From positions 27,303,785 through 27,367,784 of the forward strand of contig NC_049981.1 of NCBI RefSeq assembly GCF_000003815.2: 64,000 bases of DNA. The letters are read 5' to 3'. Position numbers and translations under genes: made by a program. The notes beneath the pieces are model-generated. The model was not told the origin of the DNA. It saw only the letters and a list, made by a program, of their open reading frames with translations, and did not search any database. Of the stretch, positions 12,501-24,500 are shown piece by piece. Origin of the DNA: Branchiostoma floridae (lineage: Eukaryota; Chordata; Leptocardii; Amphioxiformes; Branchiostomatidae). Position 1 is the first letter of the stretch, and every line of letters begins with the position of its first letter.

Positions 12501-15500
12501 CAAATTTGTTCAACTTCTGGTGCATTTCGCATCAAAACAGGCCCTAGGGGTTTTCTTATGTGGGTATTACATAATTGAAGTGGTTAAGTCACCAATGCTA
12601 CTGAAATACAACAATTTCTGTTTGGCCTTCGGGCGATCTGACCCGCGGTCGGGCTGATACCTCAGGTGATACGGAGTACACCGTGTTGTTTTCTATATAC
12701 ATGTACATGTACATTGATAACTTTTATTTATGTCATACCTGTGACGCGAAAACGTTCGATACGGGTGTTTCGGACCGGCTGATAACTTTCCGTACGGCCC
12801 GGGGTTATCACACGGGCTCCATTCGAATAAATCGAACTGTTTCGAGTGGGCCGAGTACGCCGCCATCGAAAGTTCGAATACCTGATTCGGACGTTGGAAC
12901 ATTACTGTTGCAACGCTGTTTTTTTCGAGGGCACAAAATTTGTTCAACTTCTGGCGCATTTCGCATCAAAACATGGGTTTTCTCAGGTGGGTATGACATA
13001 AATAAAATACAACACGGTGTATTCCGCATCACCCTCGGTCTCAGCCCTCCCGCGGGTCGGATCATCCGACCCGCGGTCGGGCTGATACCTTGGGCGATAC
13101 GGAATACACCGTGTTGTATTCTATATGTATGATTACTGTAGGATAGCATCTTTTGCTGTACATTTGTGTACATATAATTTGTTCACACAACAGGTTGTAA
13201 AGCATTCCTGCATTCTATGGGTTGCTCTGACATGGTGCAATTCTGTACTGAACAAAAATAATTCCTTTTCTGCATACCTGCTCTGTCCCATGCGTAAATG
13301 TTGCAGCCTGTAGAACTGCTACAAGACAAATGAGTGTTGTACATGCATATGTAGGAGCCCATTTTTTGAGAAAAAGGTGACTTACGGACAGCAGGCAGAC
13401 TTACTGTGCAATCTTTGTATCTTTGTGTCTTATGGGACATATTCATATACGTGGTCAACTGCTGCGTCCTTCTCAGCCTCATTGACATAAATCGGTGAAG
13501 TGCTCTCAACACTAGAGTCTGTATTTTCTGGCAGTTCTGGCAGGGTCCTTGTGGCAAGGTTCTGGCTTTCTTTCACATTTGTTTCACTCTTTGCAGATGG
13601 AGACTTCAAACATTTGTTAGTCACAGCTGAGTTGTGATTGTCTGAGTCTTGAGACAGCTGGTCATGATCAGTTGGTCCATTTTGAATAGTTTGATTGCAA
13701 AGATTTGGGGATGTTTGGATTGCCTGAGTGGGAACATCCCCTCGCATTGGGGGGTCTGACTCATTGGTGGTGCAGGTGGCGACATAAACAGGGTTTTGGA
13801 ACTGCACAGTGTTCTGAGATGGGATAGCAGCTGCTGCAGCTGGCAGCCTGTTATTGGGGTTGCAAGGGTCTTGAAGCTGTCGACATTTGATAAGCATTAG
13901 AATCAGGCAGGTGCCTATAAGGCAGCATAGCACAGTGATGATAATGTCAACAGTTCCAATCACCGGTCCATCACTAGTACCCTTCTCCATCACATCCGTA
14001 GTTCTATTCAGTTCCCCCTCCTTTTTCACCATCACATCAGCAACAGTTCCAGTCAGCACTCCGTCACTCTTATCTATCACAATGTTGACTGAATCACCTT
14101 TGGTCACGGTGATGGAGTTGTGGTCAGTGTCCGAGCTGATAGGAGGCTGAGATGTGCTTTTCTTGATTTCATTGTCACGGTGTAGTATGGCGCTCTTCCC
14201 ATCCGTAAGTTCAGTTGTGGTTGTGTTTTTGTGGTTGGTGATAGGAGGCTGAGATACAGGTATGCTCTTCTGGATGCCATAATGCAGTATGGTGCTCTTT
14301 CCACCCATAGGGTCAGTTGTTGGTTTATGTGCACAGCCTAGCCCAGGGACAGAAATGTTTGAGAATGACAGTGCTTGTAGCTGATTTGGTGAATTACAGT
14401 AGAATTTATTCAAGTCATCAGCACGATGGCATGTTAGAAAACGAGCAACGCATTGTGAAGGGGTGTTGCAAACCATATTCTTATGATGAAGGCCTTGTAA
14501 ACATTTCACCTTAGTGATCAACCAGAGCAATATGCAGTTACAGTGGAAAGGGTTAGAGTCAATGAAAGCTTTTGAGATGTAGGGAAGTCCCAGCTCACTT
14601 TCAGTGACAGATGTAATCATGTTGTGTGACAGATTGATATAATATAGATATTTGAGCTGATTGATGCAAACTCCAAAGTTGACATTTGCTATTTTGTTCC
14701 ACTGTAGATGGATGAACCACAAATGTGGCAAGTTACAAAAAGACCTCCATGGCAAGAGTTCAATAGCATTCTTGCTGAGGTCCAGTGTGTTTAACATTCT
14801 GAGATTTGGGAAATGATCAACAAAACGAATTTTGTTGTTGGACAGATTTAAGTGAACAGTATTCGGTGGTATATCATCAGGGAATGTTCCCAGGGCACGG
14901 CATGAACAGTCAACTTTTATGCTGTTGCGTAAATCAGCATGCTGTTTGATGCAAGATTTTGGCAAGGCTTTGGCCACGCTGCTTGCAGCCCAGCAGACAG
15001 TTGAGATGAAAAGAACAAGAGGGCTGCTGACAACTCTCATCTCTACCAAGAATCTGTTTTGTTATTGCAACGTCTCTCTGAAAGATTGATATTAATACCA
15101 AAGACTATTTCATCTAGAGTTTCTGCTGAAAACTTCAGATTGAGTTTCATGTACATGCATGACAAAAGCACCAAACTAGAAGCATTCTTTTTGCATTTTC
15201 TGGCTACTGTCCTTTAAAAAGAATTGTCAAAAGTGACCTAGCTTTGTATTCAAGGTGACCTCCTGAGTCCTGGTGCTTCAGAAGCTGCCAGTCTGTCCGT
15301 GTTTGTGGACGCCAATCTTGTTCGTGGTGTGTTGAACAATGATGAGGGAATGTCAGGTGCTGGTGCACGTGTCATTGCAAATTGTATGAAACTATTCAAA
15401 AGCACGAGAGACAAATCTCATCTTTTCTGAAGATTTAGACTGTTTCGTAACTTATTCTGAAACTTCTGAAGGTCTGCTCACAAGTTTCTCAACCTTTTTC

Positions 15501-18500
15501 AGTCCACGTGCGTGCATGGCCATTGCATTGCATGATTAACTTACATCAATTTAGATTTGGAATACTTCTACTCATAATCAGTCCATTGAAAGATATTTCA
15601 TCTTATAAAATCAACTGTGTTGGTTCAGAAATAGAAATAATCAAATGAACTTACTTACATGTATGGGGTTTTTCATAATTTGGTTTAATGGGAGATGGGA
15701 TAACATGGTGTACTTTTTCACTGCTAAAACTCACGGCGATCCATGGCTAGTTGTCAGAGAGTGGTCAAGTTTTGATGAATGATTTTCTTATAACTTCATT
15801 TTAATAACATACTTGGATAAGAATTACATTCATATGGTTTATAAACCCTTTATTTTCCGTGTTACAAGCGGCAAACTCTTTGAGACATTTTTGTGATTGT
15901 ACCTTCTGATTTTGTGCTACGCTTGACAGTGTGCCCTAGCTTGGAGTACTTTTTAAATTTTGCTCTGGCTCGTCAAAACTTAATAGGAATCGAATTCTGT
16001 GATATTTTTAGATTAGTTTTCTTTGATAGTAAAATTGTAATTGTATGTACTAGTACTTCTCATCTCGTGAGGAGGGCTGAATTGTTATTGACGGTACGAA
16101 TCATTTCTTATAGTGTAACAAATCTTTGCAGTGTTTGCTCGTCTGCCACCTTCAAGGCTACACTCCCTGGGGAAAACGGTGGTGATGCGTATGTTTTTTT
16201 CTATGATTGACATTTGAAGACCCACATTTGCAGTGTTCTGTGAAGTTTTGTTTCTTATGTGTATGACATTTGTGTGGCTGTTTTGTACAGGTTGTATATT
16301 TAGGGACACGAACCACCAATATCTAGTAACAGGTGACCACAAAATGATTTGGCCTGACCAACATTATTGTGAAAATTACATTTTTTTTAAAAACTGCATG
16401 CAGTGAATATGTGTAATATTTTAATGCCATCTTAGGCTGGGTACCATCTTAGGGCTCCTCCCGTTACATACATTTTGTTGTAGTACATGTATGGCCTTTG
16501 TTCACTCAAACAAAAAGCAAATCCCACCTATACCTGTTGCATGCTATGGGCATAAGCTATGGATGCAATTTAGTTTTTTTTTTGAGGTTTTAATGCTTTG
16601 ATTGAGAAAAAGTTTCCATGACTTTAGGAAAAAGCTGGAAAAGTCTATTTCATTGGGGATATACCACAAGATTTTTTGTTTTGTTTTGTTTTGCTGTTTA
16701 TCTTGTAATTTACTCTTTTGATTGTTCATTGACAGATGTCCATAATTCTCACCAGTTGTCAACACTGTGTCACTCTATTCCACTTTTGAGTTTTGAAATT
16801 TTCCGCTTACCTCTGTAAATAACTTCATCAGGTTGGCAATTTCTTCATATAGTAACTAAAGGTTCTTTAGGCACAACCCACTTATCTGCTTTATCATTCA
16901 ATAGATGTCGCCTTGAAATTTGCATGGATTCCTGTTACTAGTACAAGGAATCTGCATCAATTAGCCAAACAACTAGCTGATTGGCTTTTAAGCTTCAACA
17001 TGATATAATGAAAAGCATAACAGTTTACTGTGTTTAAAAGTCCTTGCCTCATTTAATATAAAGGTTGACAAATGAGCAGTTATCACTGTTCTTTTGTGTC
17101 TCCCTGTCTGCTTTCACCAGAGAATTTCATGTATTGCTTTGAAAAACATTCATTATCATGCAGCTTGTGTGTCTTTTTCTCTCATTAGCCAATCAGAGCT
17201 CTAAGGTTTGATATTTGATGTAAATACATGCGAATAAGCATTTTTTCTTGCACGCAATACCAAAGGGCAAGCCTAATGCTATAATAGTATAGTTATATTT
17301 CAGTGGCTTTGTCCAAAAAAACAATTTTTTTGTTGTTGTTTTTTTACTTCTGGGAAAACATTTTGCATTTTTGTGTTTTTCCAGAAATGATGCCTTTCTA
17401 CTTTCACACCGAATTTTTCTGTTCTTTAGAGGAATGTCAACAATCTTGTCCAATGGCATGCTCACTTTAAGTTATATTTTGGCAGAAATGAAGAAAAAGT
17501 AGAAAGGCAAAGAGAGACAGGCTGAGCTCACACATATGCCAATGTAATATTGTTCTCACAAAATGAAATAGAGACAGTGATTGCAAAAGACTGCAGTTGA
17601 ACATCAACATTCAAATGTAATCAAGTGTTAGAAAGAATATTCAGATGTAATCAAGTCTGTACCAGATTCACACACGCATCACATGCAACATGCATGGCGT
17701 CTTTCTTCATGCTTTCCATGATTACGTAGTGTTCATGAGTAAAACTTCTATACATTTGTGTTCCACACACAGTTACATAATATACATTGTACAGAGTCTT
17801 ATTTCACTGCTACAATAACTGTAACTGTAATAACAGAACAGTTGCACATCAAACAGTTTCTTTTGGTGACAATGATCACTCTTATAGTAGCTGTAGGGCT
17901 GACATTACAGTTGGACCACTCCATAGGATGGCATGTTAAAATACACTAAAACAAGGCTTCAGAAAAGTACTAACCCCAATTTCAATCTTAAAAAAATTTC
18001 TCCACCAGACAGCCACAAGGGTCATCTTAAGTTTGTAAAAACTGAAAGAAAACAGAGGGTTAACCACTTCAAACTCCGAGGAATCCCCGCTCTATGAAAG
18101 AAACCTCACCTTTGACCCCAGTTTTCTCCTGATACCACCAATATGACACAACAACTAAAATCCTTCCGCGCCCCACCAAAACTGCTAAACTGAGCAAATT
18201 TTGACCAAAATGGGAAAGATTAGACCTTGCCTGTTCCTTCTATCCCCAAAAGTCTCCAGGTTGGGCCAAAATTTTCAAGGAAAAAGAAGATTTTAAAGGA
18301 TTTTAAGTCACACCCAAATCGTCTTCCCATTTTGTGCCTTCTACCGCGCAACTCAACTGTGACGTCAGCCCTGTACAACATTAACTTTAAGATTTTGCAC
18401 ATGTCATGCTTAAGTCACTCAGAAACAATGCTTTAGATTTTGTTCTTACAATTCACTCATCTCAATATATCATTATACTTAAAGCTGATTTCTACATTGC

Positions 18501-21500
18501 AACATAAAACCCAGAAAAGTTGCTGTTGCTTTGGAATAAAGTAAGCTATCCCGTGTTGCTACAATATGTTACAATTTCTCAAGTTGTTTCAAGTTTTATT
18601 TATGTTCTTTGTAATGCTGATAATAGATATCATTTGTGTACTGGCCCCCCTTAAAATCAATCAAGTTGAAAAATTGAATGGGCCACCCAGTTTTCTGAAA
18701 TTTCAGTGTATAGATAAATAGAGATATAAAGGAATAAGTTTTAGTTTTTTTAAGATTCATATGTCATGGCATCCACATCTCCTATGAGACATATTGCACT
18801 ATAACAAAGCCTCAGAGGTACAAAAGTCATATATAACTTAGTTCATAGTCTGTTGTATTTGTGTTTTCAGTGATGGTTTTTGAAACAGGTGTTCTTGGCA
18901 GAAGCTTGACAAAAAACAGTTTCTGTTGCTTCACTGTCTGCTGTGAAAGCTTTGAAACATGTTTGTTTGTTGTTGGACTTGGTTGTTGGATAATGTTGTT
19001 GATCTACAGATGCCATCTGCTGCTTCTGACTGTTAAAACATTAAATAAACATCTGCCTTACAGCACTCGGCTACTACTGTAACAGTACTATTTGTGAACG
19101 CTTTTGGTGACCGTGTGATATGCTACATTTTGTATTGGTGGAGTAATCAGTTTGGTCAGTTTCACAGGAGCTGTTGGTCCAACCTGAATCTTCTGATTAC
19201 TTATTTGTTTGGGGACCACTTGAGAAGATTTGTGGGTTGGTCCTTCAGTGGTCAAGCCACCGCTGGCATAGACAGGGTTTGGGAACTGTGTGGTGTTCTG
19301 AGACAGAATATTCATTGCCGCCCTACTCTTAAGGTTACGAAGTTTCTTCAACTGTCTGTATTTGACGAGCTTCATAATCAGGCAGGTGGGGAAGGCCGAG
19401 CTTAGAAAGCTGACCACCACCATGATGATGATTTGGAGGGTTCCAAACATTGGGGAACCATCGGACTCACACTTCTTCATAAGGCATGTGGGAATCAGTA
19501 TGTAAAACTCGGTGTCGGTAACATTACTCATTGGCATTGCATTCCTGACTGCTGTAGTCAGATTTTCAATATCTGTGGTTTTGTCAGCTGGAAGGTGAAC
19601 AGTTTTGTTGACAACTCTGTCTGTGGTAGCCTCTTTGAGCTCAGTGTTATTTAGAGGAAGTACAATGAAATCTTGGTTTAGTTCACCTCTACCAGCTGTG
19701 ACATTCTCACTGTCCAGAAATAACAACAGGGAGGGATTCTTGTATGNNNNNNNNNNNNNNNNNNNNNNNNNNNNNNNNNNNNNNNNNNNNNNNNNNNNNN
19801 NNNNNNNNNNNNNNNNNNNNNNNNNNNNNNNNNNNNNNNNNNNNNNNNNNNNNNNNNNNNNNNNNNNNNNNNNNNNNNNNNNNNNNNNNNNNNNNNNNNN
19901 NNNNNNNNNNNNNNNNNNNNNNNNNNNNNNNNNNNNNNNNNNNNAGAAAGTAGGCATTACATCTATGGCTACATGTATACAAGTCTTGATCACAGGATTT
20001 CAAACATTTCAGCTTTGTAATGAGCCACAATAAGTCACAGTTACAGTGGAAAGGGTTAAAGTTGATGATAACTTTTAAAGTAAATACGTTGATGTAGGGA
20101 AGTCCGAGGTCACTTTCAGTGATGAATGCAATGTTGTTGTGTGACAGATCGATTTGTGTGAGTTTTGTTAAATGTTTGACACAGGTTCCCAGCTCAATGA
20201 TTGATATCCTGTTGTGCTGTAAGTGGATGATTTCCACATTTGGCAAATTGCAGAGGGACGGCCAGGACAAGGCTTCAATGCGATTCTTGCCAAGGTCTAG
20301 TGCATGCAGTTTCCTCAGAAGTGGGAAGTATGTAACATTGCGGATCTTGTTGTGGGACAGATCCAGACGTCCAACATCAGATGATATGTTATCAGGGAAG
20401 GTGGTCAACTCTTGGTATTTACAAACAACTCTTAGACCTTGTGCCAGACTGGATAGTGATTTTTGGTGAAAGACACAATTTTTTGGTAAGGGGTCACCCC
20501 TGTTTTTTGCAGCCCTACTGGCTATAATGGTAAGAACTGCAAGCAAGATATTGACCAGTCTCATATCTTCTGTAGGGATTTAGTATTTTGTGGTTACATC
20601 TTGGTCTTATACAGACTAGAGCTTTTTTTCCATGTACATTCCTGCATATCAAGAGAAGCAAGCCAGAAATGGCTCCTAGCCTCTGGTTTTCTTGCTGATG
20701 TTTTTGATTAATCTTTAGAACATTGAAGTTGCCATTTGGCACCCAGTACTATATTGGATATGAGGTTAGTCAGCAGGGAGAAACTTAAGAATCATTCAGG
20801 TCAAAAGTGACCTGCATGTTAACTCTTGGTCAGTCCTCTTGGTCCTTCCATCAGTTGGAAAGTCACGTGATATTGGCAGATTTCCTAACTTCTATATGAT
20901 CTGTGGAACAGAGTAGAAGAATGTCTTAATGTATTTTAGTAATAAACATTTTTAACTTCTCTCACCTTGTTTCTGCATCAAATATTGTAGGACAAATTAT
21001 CTAGAAAAAACAATCACAGTGAAATTATGTGTCTTTTCTTCAAAATGCTGAAGATATATATGTATAAGCATCAGAGAAAAGGTGGGATCCTTCATATTCC
21101 ACTGTCTCAGGAAAAGAAGTCAAGCCCAACAGGTTACATGTTTAGAGTTAGCTTTTAGACTGGAGAAGACACATTCTATAGTATTCTACATTACACTGTT
21201 TATTTGTTTGTTTGTCTCATTCTATGCTACATGCAATTAACCCTTGGCATGAATTTGCAATAAACTATCAATTACCATATGTTCATTTAATAATGCTACA
21301 TTATATGTGCCCTGGTAGTAGCCATTTTCTTGAGGGTGCTCACAAGTTCTCATTGGAGCAATTTTGCATCTGCTGTACAATTTACACAAAACTTGTACAC
21401 CATATGACGTGCCCTATTGCTATTGGGACACTAAAAGCATATGTCTTTTAGCATTCCAGAACCTTCAGTAAAAGTTGTGGTATTTAGGAACTTATGGTTC

Positions 21501-24500
21501 ACTTGGGAAAGTTCAGGACGACTTGTTGGTAATGGATGTAACTCTCTTTGTAATTAAAATTACAATGGGTGCTAAAATACTGTAAATGCATAAACTTTTG
21601 CGGTGGATTAATGTTTGCGGTTTTTGCGGCGGCCACTTCACTGCGAATTTAAAACCACCGCGATCATGATTAAATTTACATAGAAAACTGAAAGAAATGG
21701 TGTGCCTCTGAAGTGAACTGCAACATGATAGTATCATAAATATTGTCTTAAAGCAGAGCTGCAGATGCAGAAGTGAATTTCTGATCTTTTAACAGATGTC
21801 TGTGTGTTTTTTCAGAGGCAGAGCCTGAGCCTGAAATCTATGATGATCCAGATAAGCATGAGCCAGCCCCACCTTTCAGGGAAATACGCGGACCAAGTAA
21901 ACAGCATTTCATGTTATTCTTTATGTTTATTCAAAGTAGTCTGGCGGTCTGACAGCTTTTGTAGTATTGTATATCATGGAGCCTTGTGATTTAATTTAGT
22001 AATTTTTCTCTCAAAATTCTTGATTTATGCTGATAGCTTTGCAGATATTTGTACAGCCTTATTTTAAGGTATTACTATGTCCAGCGAACTATAAATGTAA
22101 AATGTCTGATTTGTTTTGAAAATCTTCTCGTAGACTTCAGAAAATAACATCCAAGCAGACAAATTTAGGCTTTTACTTATATCTTGTACGCCTGTATGTA
22201 ATTGTGAGTTGTTTTACACAAGTGCACTTTGGCTCTTAAAAGACACATTACAAAATGTCCAAACTGTCTCATGTTAGAAGAACAACTTACATTATGCTTA
22301 TAGAGATAAAGTAGTTCGGAATTGACATCCTAGAATCAATGCATGCACGCTCAGAATAGTATAAAAGTATGTTCATCCCAGCATACTTTACACTGCATGA
22401 TTTTTGCATAAACCTGCAGCTATACAATACAGATCTGAAGAAAATGACATGTCTAAATTGCTGACCGTACGTAAGAAGACCATTAAAACTCACCTTTCTG
22501 CGTAGTTTTTGGCTTTACTATATGGTAAAATTGCTCCTCTAGAAATGCCAGTCTGGTTGGGGGCAAAAGGCGCAGTTGTGATTAATGATGAAATGGAACT
22601 ATTTTTATTTATATAGCTGCCAGACTAATTTGAGATCACGTGTGGCCAAGCCCAAGGGGGACCTGAGGGGGAAAGTCTATACTTGGACTATACCACTAGC
22701 TGCAGCCATGCAAAAGACAAACTTCCAAATATAGACATTTACATGTCCCCTAGAAAAATTGTCTTTAAGTTAATATTTCTTTCACTACAAATTTAAGACG
22801 AATATGCTAGTAATCAGGATCCTGAGGAACAGAAAAAAAATCTTACATTGAATTGAATGTGATCCAGTCTTAAATTCAAAAGATCAGCACATGAATTTGC
22901 TACTATTTTTCCAGGTATCACAAGGCAGAGACATGCAAATTCCGTCAGACAGTCACGTATTGAAGAGCCTCCAAGTGCAACAGAAAAGCGCAGATCACAA
23001 ACACTGCCTATTGGATCGAGTCTCTCATCTGCTGCTTCAGCTGCACCACACTCCTGTATGTCATTGTTTCCCACTACCTACACATCCTCTATGAAACCTA
23101 CAAATAAAATGTGGTGGTGGCGGTGGGGGGAGGGAAGGGGGGGGGGGCGGTCGAGGGGCAAAACTAGCACATGACATTCTACATTCTTGGTGTTATATGT
23201 TTGCACCCTTTTAGACAGTTCTGCACTGCCGGTGTGAATGTCATTCAGCACCAGGAAAAGTGCTGTATGTGTGAATGTCATTGTATCTGTGCTGTCAGTG
23301 GAAATATTGTTCAGCACCAAGGCAGTGTAATTTTCCTTCAGAACCTAGGACAGCATCTGTGCTGTCAGTGTGAATGTCTTTTACCCCCGAGGACAGCATC
23401 TGTGTTGCCAATGTGAATGTCCCTCAGCACCAAGGATAGCGTCTGTGCCCTCATTGTGAATGTCCTTCAGCACCAAGGATAGCATCTGTGCTGTCAGTGT
23501 GAATGTCCTTCAGCACCAAGGATAGCATCTGTGCTGGCAGTGTGAATGTCCTTCAGCACCAAGGATAGCGTCTGTGCTGGCAGTGTGAATGTCCTTCAGC
23601 ACCAAGGATAGCATCTGTGCTGGCAGTGGAAATAACCTTCAGCACCAAGGACAGCATCTGTACTGTCAGTGTGAATGTCCTTCAGCACCAAGGATAGCGT
23701 CTGTGCTGGCAGTGTGAATGTCCTTCAGCACCAAGGATAGCATCTGTGCTGGCAGTGGAAATAACCTTCAGCACCAAGGACAGCATCTGTACTGTCAGTG
23801 TGAATGTCCTTCAGCACCAAGGATAGTGTCTGTGCTGTCCATGTGGATGTCCTTCAGCACCAAGGACAATATCTGTGCTGTCTGTGTGAATGTCCTTCAG
23901 CACCAAGAACAATATCTGTGCTGTCAGTGTGAATGTCCGTCAGCACCAAGGATAGCATCTGTTCTGTCAGTGTGGATGATCTTCAGCACTAGGAACATAG
24001 ATTGTACAGTTAGTGTCTTTCAACACTAGAAAAATGTACATATATATCTAGGGTTCTGCAACATCGTGATGTGAACACAAAAAAAACAAAGAGCAGCTAA
24101 TCCTTTTTGTTTGGCTTAAAAAAAATTAGTAGACAATAAGTCAATGTTGTATTGGTTCAAAGTATACCTAAGGGATATTAATTTTCATTTCGTTTTGTAA
24201 TGACCCTTTTGGTTTACTCATTCTCACAGCTGGACAGGATGACTTGGCTATGTACACTTCAGGACAGCAGGAACTCATCAAGCTACAGAAGGAGGTGAAG
24301 GCAGGCATATACACAGTGGATGAGGCAGCCATCATATTCAAAGAATGGCAGATGAAAGAGAGAGATCGAGCCATGTCATTTGCCCAGCAGCAAAAGGAAA
24401 TGGACAACTTGCGTGCAAGTGTTCAGCGCAGGGCAAAGAAAGGTCAGCCCGAGGTCGGCCCGCCCATCCCAAAGCATGGGAGAGATGACGGGATATATGG

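Noticed and set aside
12353-13173. Paired frames of 60-149 codons on both strands, repeated twice
   Set aside because: They reflect the duplicated foldback element. Opposite-strand frames are similar because of the inverted repeats.
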